Of a stretch of DNA of 64,000 nt, positions 44,616-58,400 are shown piece after piece. A program made the translations under genes and the position numbers. This DNA is from Scylla paramamosain (lineage: Eukaryota; Arthropoda; Malacostraca; Decapoda; Portunidae): positions 11,132,001 to 11,196,000 of the forward strand of contig NC_087163.1 of NCBI RefSeq assembly GCF_035594125.1, read 5' to 3'. Numbering within the stretch: position 1 is the first letter of the stretch; the number at the start of each line of letters is the position of its first letter. Under the pieces are notes generated by a model. The model was not told where the DNA came from, did no database searches, and was given only the letters and a program-made list of their open reading frames with translations.

Positions 44616-46647
44616 AGCCCAATCATAACCATTCACAGGTAAATTTTCAACTTTACACCTGGGCATTCAGTCTGGCAGCGACGCAGATGTTCACTCTCCA
44701 ACATGGCAGTATATTTAAAATAAGAAACCAAACCTGACCAAACAACCAAACATGTGGTGCACCCAGACTGAGTCAAAATGGTGCACTGAGCTACTGGTAG
44801 CTTATTTCCAGTTTTTAACAATAAAATAAATAAAATAAATAGTCTTTGAATTTGATTTAAAAAGCATTTCCATAATTGTTGAAGATTTATAAAAGATATA
44901 TGACAAGCTAGTTGTGTTTCATAAAGTATGAAATTATTATTAATGGCACATTAAAACCTAACCTAACCCTACCTTTGTTTTGCTTATCTATTTATTTATT
45001 TATTTTTTTTTCATGGTTAAGTGAAAACTTCAAATAACTAAGTATTCTGATTCATGGAAGGGCTAACCCCACCCCGCCCTGCACAGCTCTGGCAGCTGGC
45101 CAGCAGCGAGTCTCATGCACTCAGAGGGGGAGGGTGTAGCGCAGGGATGCGTCAGTTCATTAACCTTTTACCTTGTTTTTTTTTTTTTTTTTGCTTTAAC
45201 AAGTTTCTAAAAGTTGATATTGTTAATCTGGATATCAGGTCCATGTTACATAGAAGCATGAAACTCACATGCCATGCAGAAGGGTCAGTGACCTTGCTGT
45301 AAACATTAAACACTTACGGGCACGCGTCTACTATGGCTGTAATAACACTCGAGAGTGTTGCGAGATTCGACATTTTCTAAGTCCAGTGAGCTCTGCACCA
45401 GTCAAGAGTAAACAGTGATATTATTTTCTTTTGTTTATAACTGGGATTTGTGGAAAGCAGCATATTAGAATTTCATGGTATCTATGCAGCTGATCTCTCC
45501 AATCACGTGCTGCCACTCATAAGGCCATTCCTGAGGCCACCAATTATGCCTTTCCACAGTAAATTCAGGTACGCTTTACATTTGCTTTAAAGACATGTCA
45601 TGTGTTCTGATAGAGCCACACTGCCATTTATTAATATTGTCATGGGACAAAATTGCAAATCAGAAAAAAAATAAAAAGAGGAAGGAGAAAATATCATCCA
45701 AACAATAATAATCCCATTAATTTTTTTATAGTTTAAAGGAACAGTCATGAAAATAAAAATTTACTTGCCTCTTGGTTATGTAAATAAAATTTTGTATATA
45801 CTTTTGCAATCAGTAAAATTTCAGAACAAGAAAATTAAATGAAATTGTAAGCCACAAATTGTTAAATTAGACATTGACTTATGGAGAAGAAGAAGGCACA
45901 CACAGGGTATTATCCTTTGGTTTACAGGGCAACTGGAAAATAATCATATTCCTGGTTTCTGCTGGGCCAGTCACATGGAAAATCCCAATCACAAAATATT
46001 GTAGATTAAGAGAAAATATGCCAGAACTGATAATATTATGTATTTTGAGAAAAATTCTTTGTAAATATCTAGATCCAAAAATTATTAATAGATGGTATTA
46101 GAATCCACGGGTATGTGGGACCATTAGCAAAAATGTTCAAGAAAAATTTGTTAATGTAGAAGGGATCTAAACTATTAAGGATATTGCAAAATTATGTCTT
46201 ATGGTTAGCAAAGGACTAGTTCCTGGGACATACAGCGGTCAGTATTTAATGCTGGGCGTGAGATTTTGGTGTCAGAGACTGATTGACATTGCTGTCCACA
46301 AGTATGTTCATCAGGGCACGAAACCCTGGATTCTTTAAAGGTTTTGTTCATATGAAAATAACCATTCTTGTGCCTATATGTATTAATTATTTGTGCTAGA
46401 GATTGATTGACATCATTGTCCATGGAAGGAAGGATGTAAGATTCTTTTTGCCAGTTATTTATTTATTTATTTGATTTGATTTTTTAAATTAATTAATTAA
46501 TTAATTATTATTATTATTTATTTATTTATTTATTCATTTATTTATTTATTTTATTTTTTTATTTTTTGAGGGAGTAAGAAACAAAATTTAGGATGTAAAC
46601 AGATTAGGAAAAATTTTTCTGGATAAAGTAGTGGTCAAACACTACTG

Positions 46648-46650
<3 letters not shown>

Positions 46651-46713
<63 letters not shown>
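46651..46713. repeat. (CA)n microsatellite
   Basis: 63 bp of uninterrupted CA dinucleotide. Confidence 0.98.
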
Positions 46714-46716
<3 letters not shown>

Positions 46717-47559
46717 TGAATGTAACAACTACACAATCTGGATGTTTTCTACCAAAAATTAAGGTAAACTCCTGAGGCACCAATTAATTGTTATAACATA
46801 TTCATTTAAATATTATAATAATGAAATGATTAGTTATCATTGCTCCCAGTATAGGAGGTCCCACAACTCCAAGGTAACAGAAGTAATTTCTAGAAATATC
46901 ATTATGAATTTGAAGGGAGAAAAAATAATTTGTTATTTAATTTAATTTAATTTAATTTGTGATTAACCTAACTTCAATAAAACTCAATATGGCTGTCATG
47001 GAGTTTTTCCAGTGCCTTATACATCCCTGGCTAAAATGCTACCATATAGAGAAAGTTCAAAATTATTTGGCAGAAACAAAGACTGGTGGCAGCTAATCTA
47101 GTGTTTATTTATTTACATTAATAACAGCTAAGTCTAAGTCAAAACTAAGTTGAAGAATAAACTAAATCAAAGCAAAAGTACTTCAATACCAACTTCAAAT
47201 GAATATCCCAAAATTTAATCAAACCTTTTAATTAAAACTGAAAGAAACATCAATCTACATTCAAGCAACTTACCCCTCCCCCATGACAATATGACTACCC
47301 AGTGGAGAGAGGTGAAGCAAACAAAGCCATTGTTTGGTAGGAAAAAGTTACTGTGTGGGATATTAAGCAATGGCAATGTTTTATGATGCAATATACAGAT
47401 ATAAGGAAGAGGTTTCCTGTGTTTATTAATGAAGCTGCCAAACTGTATCCACCTCCATCACCCTGAAAACCTCCACACCAATTACCACACGAAAATTACA
47501 CTGTTGTACCTTACCCTCTGGTAAGGCATAATGGTGTAATTTTTGAGGTCCATCATTAG

Positions 47560-47781
47560 GTCAGATTATGTTAGGTTAGATTAGATTATGCTAGGTTAGG
47601 TTGGGTTAACGTCTTAGTGGGGAGGAGTCCAGGGGGATGTAGCTCCCGAGGTTAGGTTAGGGAAATTCAAAATATTAAGGTAAATTTCCTTAGATTTATG
47701 AACTCCCATATTTCACTTCCCCCCCAACCCCCGATTCCCCACAGGCCCCGAAGCTTGAGGGGCCTGTGAGGGAATGGGGGG
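47560..47781. repeat. TTAGG-like patch and adjacent G/C-rich hairpin
   Basis: Diverged TTAGGTTA units at about 47560-47610 and 47650-47662 are followed by a strong hairpin. CCCCCGATTCCCCACAGG... (47728-47749) pairs with ...CCTGTGAGGGAATGGGGGG (47759-47781) across a short AAGCTTGA-containing loop. The pairing of TTAGG-like sequence with a G-rich block recalls 38696-38915. Confidence 0.65.
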
Positions 47782-48119
47782 CGGACTTCTTACCAAGAAA
47801 TCAAGAAATACCGTTGATATATGTTGCATGGTACTCTACAACCTTAATTCTGTCTGACATGTATTAACCTCGGGAGGAGAGGCAAAGGTTATTTCCATAT
47901 TATCCCGAATCTTAACCGTTATATGGATATTAACCATTATGCTGCCAGAATTCAAACTAGTCACAACTGTTTAATACTGAAAACCCTGATGTGTTTGAAA
48001 CTGTCTTTCTTTTAATATCGACAAGGATATACTGATATTTTGAGATGAAATCCTGATTACCAATCGAAAGTTACTGAAAGAAACCTTTAATTTCCTGAAG
48101 ACAGGCTATAGTATAAAAA

Positions 48120-49127
48120 TACTTACTTATCAGTTTATGAAGAGACTGACTACAAAACACATGATCTTGATCTTGATGATACAGGTGGCTCGAGATCACT
48201 CCTAAGCTAGGCCTTTGTATCGGCAACTCCTGTAGAGGGGGAAAAAAAAAAGAGAAACGAACAACATCCTCTACACTAATTGTTCTTATATCTGGCACGC
48301 CACATTCTCTCCATAAACTCTTTCACCGCCTCAATCATCCTTTCATTCGCCTCTATACAGTCCTAGTAACAACACCATCCACTCCTTTCTGTCTTCTCCA
48401 CTCTTTCATTCCTATCATGCCCCAACTCAGTCAGTATCACTTGCATCATCTCATTCCTGTCTCTGGCAAACTTCACACATTCCAGCACCACATGTTTCAC
48501 CGTCTCATCCTCTCTCATGTCACACATCTGGCACACTTTGCTACGGGACTCAGACCATCTATAACTCCTTGCGTTCACATCTGTACACTGTGCCCTCGCT
48601 CGGAAGAGATCATCGCCCAGGCTTTTCCATCATACCACCTTTCATACCTCGGGGCCTCTTTCTCCTCGTACCATTCCAGGGTCTTCTTTCTTTCCATCTC
48701 ATTCTTCCATTCATTCAGTCCCTCACATTTCACTTCTTTGTCTATCTCATTCATCCATTTTCTCACATCCCATTCAGCTCCCACTCTGCCTCCTCTTGTT
48801 ACCACCCATTCACGCTCATTTTGATTCTTCCCAGTCATTTTCATCGCCCACACAACCAGTAATCCATTCCTGTCTGTCATTCTCATGCACCTCTTCCTCC
48901 ATTTGCTTCCACTTTCATTCCACAGATACACCTTCCTTGCTATTCTTGCATTATCCATTCTCTCAAGCTTAATCTTGCACCTAAAGGTGCTCCATCCCAT
49001 ATCACCTAACATGGCTTCAACTGCTGTGTACCTCGGTGCACTCTGTGCCATCCTTGCTACTATATTCTGGCCCACTTCCAACTTATCAATTTCACTTTCA
49101 TTCCATGAAATCACATCCATACCATAC
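48120..49127 (-). pseudogene. LINE ORF2 C-terminus with zinc-binding domain (LINE-H), 3' part
   Basis: The minus strand encodes WNESEIDKLEVGQNIVARMA, RYTAVEAMLGDMGWSTF, ARKVYLWNESGSKWRKR and KTLEWYEEKEAPRYERW. After a frameshift near 48575 it reads ARSYRWSESRSKVCQMCDMR and EDETVKHVVLECVKFARDR, a CxxC...H...C zinc-binding domain (zf-RVT type) found at the end of several LINE ORF2 proteins. The frame ends near 48286 (ERMWRARYKNN) and the 3' untranslated part probably runs to about 48120. Upstream coding sequence continues at 52572-52415 beyond the LINE-A copy inserted here. The clade is not resolved. Confidence 0.75.
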
Positions 49128-52100
49128 AGGAGGAGGTAGTAGACACCTGCCGAAACGATAATTACTCCCAGTGAGATCTAATGCACTGTTCAGGGGGTGC
49201 TGTGAAATTATCATAAAACCCAGCTGTGACATCACTGAACGTTTCCCTTTGTGTCTCACAACACAAGGGGGCAGTCACAGCCTGCCCTCTAAAGACAACT
49301 CTCTTCCTCCACACAAAACTACAAGCACCTAATAACACACACACCCTTCACTCAAAAAAATTTAAAATCATCATGGCGACTCCTACACCAGCCTCGGAGT
49401 CCCCATCTGGGGAGGGGACCATAAATGTCCCCAGGTCGGACTGCCTTTCTGTCGACGACCCTAAGTGTCTTGACACCCCCCTGAACTTTCTCTTCATTAA
49501 CTTCTGCAACATTTGCGGTCTAAGATCTAATTTTCAATCTGTAGAACACCACCTCTCCTCTTCTAAACCTCATCTTCTTTTCCTCACTGAAACTCAGGTG
49601 GCTACTGACAGTAGCCCCTTTTCTGTTCTTTCCTACTTTCTCTATCCTCATTTTCGATCCAAAGCTGGATGCTGCGTTTATGTGCGCAATGACTTAACCT
49701 GCTCTTGTGCCCACGCTCTTGAATCTTCCGAGTTTTCCACCATCTGGCTACGACTACAGAGTCACTCTCAAACTAAATTTATCTGTGCTGTATGCCTCTC
49801 ACCTAACTCCTCTGACTATAAGAAATTCTTTGACTACTTAACTTTCAAAGTGGAGCACATTCTGACCCTCTTCTCTTTTGCAGAGATCTCCATTCTTGGA
49901 GACTTCAATGTTCACCACCAGCTTTGGCTTTCTTCTCCCTTCACTGACCATCCTGGTAAACTAGCCTACAACTTTGCTATCCTCCACGACCTAGAGCAAT
50001 TGGTGCAACACTCTACTCGTATTCCTGACCGTCTTGGAGATACGCCCAACATTCTTGACCTTTTCCTGACCTCTAATCCTTCTGCTTATGCTGTCACCCT
50101 TTCTTCTCCGTTGGGCTCCTTCGATCACAATCTCATATCTGTATCTTGTCCTATCGCTCCAATCCCTCCTCAGGATCCCCATAAGTGAAGGTGCCTCTGG
50201 CGTTTTGCCTCTGCTAGTTGGGGGGACCTGAGGAAATATTTTGCCGATTATCCTTGGAATGATTACTGCTTCCGTGTCAGAGACCCGTCTTTGTGTGCTG
50301 AGCGCATAACAGAGATGATAATGTCTGGCATGGAGGCATACATTCCTCACTCTTTTTCTCGTCCTAAACCTTCTAAACCTTGGTTTAACACACCTTGTTC
50401 TCGTGCTATACATGATAGAGAGGTGGCCCACAAAAGGTACTTAAGCCTTCCATCACCAGAATCTCATGCACTTTATATTTCTGCCCGGAACCATGCCAAG
50501 TCTGTTCTCCAACTAGCCAAAAACTCCTTCATTAACAGAAAGTGTCAAAACCTTTCAAGATATAACTCCCCTCGTGACTTCTGGCATCTAGCCAAAAATA
50601 TCTCCAATAACTTTGCTTCTTCTTCTTTCCCTCCTCTATTTCAACCAGATGGCACCACTGCTATCACATCTATTTCTAAAGGTGAACTCTTCGCTCAAAC
50701 CTTTGCTAAAAACCCTACCTTGGACGATTCTGGGCTTGTTCCTCCCTCTCCTCCATCCTCTGACTATTTCATGTCACGTATTAAAATTCTTCGCAATGAT
50801 TTTTTCCATGCCTAAACCCTCGGAAGGCGTATGGACCTGATGGGGTCCCTCCTATTGTTCTCCGAAACTTTGCCTCCGTGCTTGCACCTTGCCTTGTCAA
50901 ACTCTTTTAGCTCTGTCTGTCAACATCTACCCTTCCTTCTTGCTGGAAGTTTGCCTACATTCAACCTGTTCCTAAAAAGGGTGACCGTTCTAATCCCTCA
51001 AACTACCGTCCTATTGCTTTAATTTCCTGCCTATCTAAAGTTTTTGAATCTATCCTCAACAGGAAGATTCTTAAACATCTATCACTTCACAACCTTCTAT
51101 CTGATCACCAGTATGGGTTCCGTCAAGGCCGCTCTACTGGTAACCTTCTGGCTTTCCTTACTGAGTCTTGGTCATCCTCTTTTAGAGATTTTGGTGAAAC
51201 TTTTGCTGTTGCTTTGGACATATCAAAAGCTTTTGATAGAGTTTGATTTCCAAAGTACCCTCCTACAGCTTCTATCCTTCTCTCTGTAACTTCATCTCAA
51301 GTTTCCTTTCTGACCGTTCTATTGCTGCTGTGGTAGACGATCACTGTTCTTCTCCTAAATCAATTAGCAGTGGTGTTCCTCAGGGTTCTGTCCTGTCACC
51401 CACTCTCTTCTTATTATTCATTAATGATCTTCTAAACAAAACTTCTTGTCCTATCCACTCCTACGCTGATGATACCACCCTGCAGTTTCCCACGTCTTTT
51501 CATGGACGTCCAACCCTTCAGGAGGTAAACATTTCACGCAGGGAAGCCACAGAACGCTTGACTTCTGATCTTTCTAAAATTTCTGATTGGGGTAGAGCAA
51601 ACTTGGTATTGTTCAATGCCTCAAAAACTCAATTCCTCCATCTATCAACTCGACACAACCTTCCAGGCAACTATCCCCTCTTCTTCAATGACACTCAACT
51701 GTCCCCCTCTTCTACACTGAACATCCTTGGTCTGTCCTTTACTTATAATCTGAACTGAAAACTTCACATCTCATCTCTTGCTAAAACAGCCTCTGTGAAG
51801 TTAGGTGTTCTGAGACGTCTCCGCCAGTTTTTCTCACCCCCCAGCTGCTAACTCTGTACAAGGGCCTTATCCGTCCATGTATGGAGTATGCTTCACATGT
51901 CTGGGGGGGGGTTCCACTCATACTGCTCTTCTAGACAGGGTGGAATCAAAAGCTTTTCGTCTCATCAACTCCTCTCCTCTAACTGACTGTCTTCAGCCTC
52001 TCTCTCACCGCCGCAATGTTGCATGTCTAGCTGTCTCTCTACTGCTATTTTCATGCTAACTGCTCTTCTGATCTCGCTAACTGCATGCCTCCCCTCCTCC

Positions 52101-52414
52101 CGCGGCCTCGCTGCACAAGACTTTCTTCTTTCTCTGACCCCTATTCTGTCCACCTCTCTAACGCAAGAGTTAGCCAGTATTCTCAATCATTCATCCCTTT
52201 CTCTGGTAAACTCTGGAACTCCCTGCCTGCTTCTGTATTTCCACCTTTCTATGACTTGAATTCCTTCAGGAGGGAGGTTTCAAGACACTTATTCATCAAT
52301 TTTTGACTACTGCTTTGACCCTTTCATGGGACTGGCATTTCAGTGGGCATATTTTTTTATTGGATTTTTGTTGCCCTTGGCCAGTGTCCTTCCTACATAA
52401 AAAAAAAAAAAAAA
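49128..52414 (+). pseudogene. nearly full-length LINE-A copy (best reference copy)
   Basis: It runs from AGGAGGAGGTAGTAGACACC (49128) to poly(A) at 52400-52414. After a ~245-bp leader the ATG at 49373 opens a frame of about 978 codons in all. The APE-type endonuclease has [39 protein letters not shown] and DHNLIS. The linker has [15 protein letters not shown] sequence. RT has PVPKKGDRSNPSNYRPIALI, YGFRQGRSTG, FAVALDISKAFDRV, SGVPQGSVLSPTLF and HSYADDTTLQF (YADD). The C-terminal region has LWNSLPASVFPPF. Defects are TGA at 50186-50188 (family CGA), a 7-bp deletion at about 50814, a deletion at about 51247, and TGA for Trp at about 51757. The element provides its own nicking and reverse transcription. 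It is inserted in LINE-H. Confidence 0.92.
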
Positions 52415-52572
52415 TATTATACTTGGCACAGCCACACTCTTCCACACTTCTCTCAACACATCATACTTACTCGCTCTGATCCTTGCCGCGCTTCCCAATC
52501 GACCTACCCACAGGTTTACCATACTTACTTTTTCATTCTTTGCCTTTGCACACCCACTAGGACTCATCCATG
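52415..52572 (-). pseudogene. LINE-H, upstream part
   Basis: The minus strand reads GCAKAKNEKVSMVNLWVGRL, then ARIRASKYDVLREVWKSVAV followed by PSII. The coding sequence then continues as YGMDVISWNE at 49127 on the other side of the LINE-A insert. The two parts together restore the order expected for a LINE ORF2 thumb region (V...P...YG.....W). The right end meets the satellite array at CCATGGAGAA, which itself resembles the satellite unit. Confidence 0.75.
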
Positions 52573-54327
52573 GAGAAGCAGTATTATTTCACCAAAAAAC
52601 GTGTATTTTAAGTGTCTTTCAGTTAGTTAAGTAGGACAAGGCATAGAAAGTGCCATATACAGGGAAACGAAAACGAAACGTGTATTATGAAAGTTTTTGA
52701 GCTTCTTAGGTACTAAAATGCTAAAACGCATGAATATTCCTCTATATTGAGAATTAGAACTTTAAATAAAAAAAACGTGTGTTTTGAGTGTTTTTTACGT
52801 TTTTTAGTTATTAAAATGCCAAAATATATGCAAAGCCCAGTTTATGGGCAAATGAAACGACATTTCAAGAAAAAGGTGTCATTTAAGTGTTTATAAGCGT
52901 GTTAGGTACCAACGCTAAAAAAGCATGGAAAAAAAAAATTCATATGGAAAAACAAAACAATATTACTCAAAACGTGTCTTTTGAGTGTTTTGAGCTTGTT
53001 ACGTAAAAAGGAGAAAAAAAAAAAAACTTAAAAATCCATCGAATGTACCCTATAAAGAGAAAAGAAAGAACATTAATAGAAATGTGTATTATGAGTGTTT
53101 TTGAGCTTCTTAGATACTAATACGCTAAAACGCATGAATAACAATCTATATGGAAAAACATAACATTACCAAAAACGTGTATTTCGAGTGCTTTTCGCAT
53201 TGTTTGGTACCACAATACCAAAATGCATCCAAAGCTTCCTCTGTTTGGAAACCAAACATTTCCAGAAACAAATGAACAACTCGCTATAGTGGAAAACAAA
53301 ATATTACCAAAAAACGTCTTTTTTAATGTTTTTGAACTTGTTACGTACAAAAACGAAAAAAAAAAGTGCATAGAAAGTACCTTATATGAGGAAACTGAAG
53401 CACATTACGATTATATTCGAAAACAGTAAAACGTATAAATAGCACTCTATATAGAGAAACAGAATAACATTACAAAAACGTGTGTTTTGGGTGTTTTTCA
53501 CATTGTTAGGTTCCAAAACGCCAAAATGCATGCAAAGCACCCTGTATGTGGGAACGAAATATTTCTAGAAACATGTCCTTTGAGTGTTCATAAGCATGTT
53601 AGGCACGATAACACAAAAAATATCAAAAGCTCTCTACATGGGAAACAAACCATTAACAAAAACGTGTTTTTTGAGTGTGTTTTTTTTTTTTAGCTACTTA
53701 AGTAATATAACGTTAAAACGCATATAATGGAGAAAACAGAATAACATTACAGAAAACAAGTATTATGAGTGTTTTTCAGCTTGTTATGTATGAAAACAGA
53801 ATAACATGACCAAAAAACAAGTATTTTCAATGTTTTTCAGCTTGTTATTTGTGAAAACGCCAAAATACATGCAAACTATCCTATATAGGGAAAAGGAAAA
53901 ACATTACGAGGAACGTGTATGAGTGTTTTTGATCTTCTTAGGTACCAAAACGCGAAAACAAGCCTTAATAGCACTCTATGTAGAGAAACTGAACTACAAT
54001 GTAAAAAAAAAAAATGTGTATTTTGAGTGTTTTTTTAGATTCATACATACCAAAACACACACACACAAAAAAAAAAACGCATGGAATACACTCTTTATGA
54101 AGAAACAGATCAATATTCCTATAAACGTTTATTTTAAATGTTTTGTACTTGTTAGATAAAAAAAAAAAAAAACGCCAAAATACATGCAAAGTACCCGATA
54201 TGGGGAACAAAAAACTGTTAACAAACGTTGTATTATGATTTTTTTTTTTTTTAGCTTCTTAGGTACCAAAACGTTAGAACACATAAATAGCACTTTATAT
54301 GGAGAAACAGAAAACATTACAGAAAAC

Positions 54328-55455
<1,128 letters not shown>

Positions 55456-58400
55456 GGGTGATTATCAATCATACCAAAACGCCAAAAGATATACAAAGCA
55501 CCCTATATGAAGAAATAAAACAAATTTGCTAAGAAATTGTTATCTGATTATTTTTGAGTTTGTTTGGTACCAAAACGCTAAAGTGCATGCAAAGCCCCCA
55601 ATATTGGGAAAGAACAACATTACCATCAACGTGTCTTTTGAATGCTTTTCAGATTCTTACGAACCAAAAACTCAAAAAAAAAAGGAAAAAAAAAAAACGC
55701 ATGGAATACACTTTTCATAGAGAAATTAAAAAACGTGTATTTTGAATGTTTTTGTGCTTGTTAGGTACCAAAACATCAAAATGTATGCAAAGTATCCGAT
55801 ATGGAGAAAAGAGACAATATTAACAGAAACGTGTATTATGATTTTTTTTTTTTTTCCAGCTTCTTAGGTACCACAACGCTAAAACACGTAAATAGCACAC
55901 TATATGGAGAAAACAGATTAACATCACCAAAAACGTGTATTATGAGTGACTGTCTCCATGTTAGGTACCAAAAACCCAAAAAAGGCATACAACGCACCGT
56001 ATATAAAGAAACAAAAAAACTTTGTTAAAAAAAAAAAAAAACGTGTAATATGAGTGTTTTTGAGCTTGTTAGGTACCAAAACTTTAAAGTGCATGTAAAG
56101 TACCCTATATTTAAAAATAAAATTACTTTACCATAAACATGTCTTTTGAGTTGTTTCTGAGCTTCTTAAGTACCTAAACGCTAAAAAGCATATATTGGAA
56201 AAAAATAAATAACAATCGTGTTTTCTGACTGTTTTTTCTTCTGATTTCTTTTTTCTTCTTACGCAGCAAAACACTGAAACGCATGCAAAACATCCTTTCT
56301 GGAAAAACAAAACAACATTTCCAAAAATGTGTGCTTTGAGTGTTTTTTTGAGCTTGTTAGGTATTAAAACGCGTAAATGCGATCAAAGTACCCTGTAAAA
56401 CACTCTATATTTAAAAATAAAATTACATTATTATGTGTCTTTTGAGTTGTTTTCGAACTTCTTAAGTACCGAAACGTTAAAAAGCATGTAAATCTCGACA
56501 CACTGGAAAACAAAACAATTATATTTAAATCCAAAAATGTATGCTTTTGAGTGTTTTTTTGAGCTTGTTAGGTAATAAACGCGTAAATGCGATTAAATTA
56601 CCCTATATCGGGTTCCGAGACGACATTACCAGAAACGTGTTATTCAGGTGGTAATGAGCGTATTAAGCACCATAGCACTAAAAAGCATGGAGAACACTCT
56701 ATTTGGAAAAAAAAAAAACAGTATCGAAAACGTGATTTTTGTGTGTTTCTTTTTAACTTCTTACGTACCAAAACAAAATCGCATGGAATGCACTCTTTAT
56801 TAGGAAACAAGTTAATATTACTAAAAACGTGTATTTTGAGTATTTTTGTGCTTGTTAGGTACCAAAACGCCAAAATGCGTGCAATGTACCCGATATTGGG
56901 AAAAGAAAAGATTTTAACAAAAATGTGTACTATGTGAGTTTTTCACTATCATAGATACCAGGACGCTAATACACGTGAATAGTACTCTATACCGAGAAAC
57001 AGAATAAAATGATAAAAAAACGTGTATTATGAGGAATTATCTCCGTGTTAGGTACCTATACGCCAAAAGAGATGCAAAGCACCATATTTAAAGAAGCAGA
57101 ACAAATTTGATAAAAACGTGTAATATCAGTGTTTTTTGAACTTCTTAAGAACTAAAACGCTAAAATGTATGCAATGCACCCTATATTGGAAAAAAAAAGA
57201 ACACAATTTCCTAAAAGGTGTATTTCGAGTGTTTTTTTTCAGCTTCTTACGTACCAGATTGCTAAAAGGAAAGCAAAACATGCTTTATGGAGAAAAGAAC
57301 AACGTTACCAAAAACGTGCATTTAGAGTGTTTTTGAGCTTCATATTTATTAAAACGTTTAACTTATGCAAATCACTTCATAAAAGATAACAAGACGGCAT
57401 TACGGTAACTGCGTCATTTGGATGTTTTTAAGCGTATTGAGCACCAAAACGGTAAAAAAAAGGATTGGAAACACCCTCTGTGGAAAGCAAAACAATTTAG
57501 TCGAAAATGTGTCTTTTCAGTGTTTTTGAGCTTCTTGCGTACCAAAACGCTAAAACACATGCAAAAGACCCTTTATGGGGAAAGAACATGATGAAAACGT
57601 GTATTTTGAGTGTTTTTGAGCTTGTGAGGTATAAAAACGTTAAAAATGCATGGAAATCATCCAGTATGGCAAAGAAAACAATATTAACGGAAACGCATAT
57701 TATGAGTGTTTTTTCAGCTTCTTAGTTACCAAAACGTTAAAACACGTGAATAGCTCTCCATATAGAGAAACAGAATAACATTGATAAAAACCTCTATTAT
57801 GAGTGACTATCACCATGTTACGTACCAAAACACCAAAAGGCATACAAAGCGCCCCTTAAAAAGAAATAGAACAACTTTGTTAAAATCGTGTGTGTCATTT
57901 GAGTGTATTTTAGCTTGTTAGGTACTAAAACGATAAAGAGCATGCAAAGAACCCTCTATTAAAAAAAAAAAAAAAAATAGAATACAAAAAAACGTGTTTT
58001 TTGAGTTTTTTTTTCAGCTTCTTATGTACCAAAACGCCAAAACGCAAGAAAACACCCTTTTATGGAGAAAAAAAAAATAACATTACCATAAACGTGTATT
58101 TTGAGTGTCTTTGGGCTTGCTAGTTTTTTATGTATCAAAATACCATAAGGCATAAAAAAAGCGCTAATAGAAAGAAATAGAACAACTTTGCTAAAAACGT
58201 GTTTTTTGAGTGTGTTTTTAGATATTAGACACTAAAACGATAAAGAGCATGCAAAGAACTTTATTAAAAAAAAAAAAAACGTGTCTTTTGAGCGTTTTTT
58301 TTTTCAGCTTCTTATATACCAAAATGCCAAAACGCAAGAAAACACCCATTATGGAGAGAAAAAAAAAAATAATAATAACATTACCAAGAACGTGCCTTTT

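Larger units (their letters stand above)
44213..48119. other. unassigned region with several simple repeats
   Basis: No gene recognised. It contains a foldback repeat (44430-44615), a GC-richer patch (45060-45150), a frame at 46062-46203 resembling 17330-17465, (ATTT)n near 46456-46560, and (CA)n at 46651-46713. It also holds TTAGG-like units at 47560-47660 and a G/C-rich hairpin at 47728-47781. Bases 46280-46430 contain two copies of a GATTGACAT(T/C) block about 130 bp apart. Confidence 0.4.
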
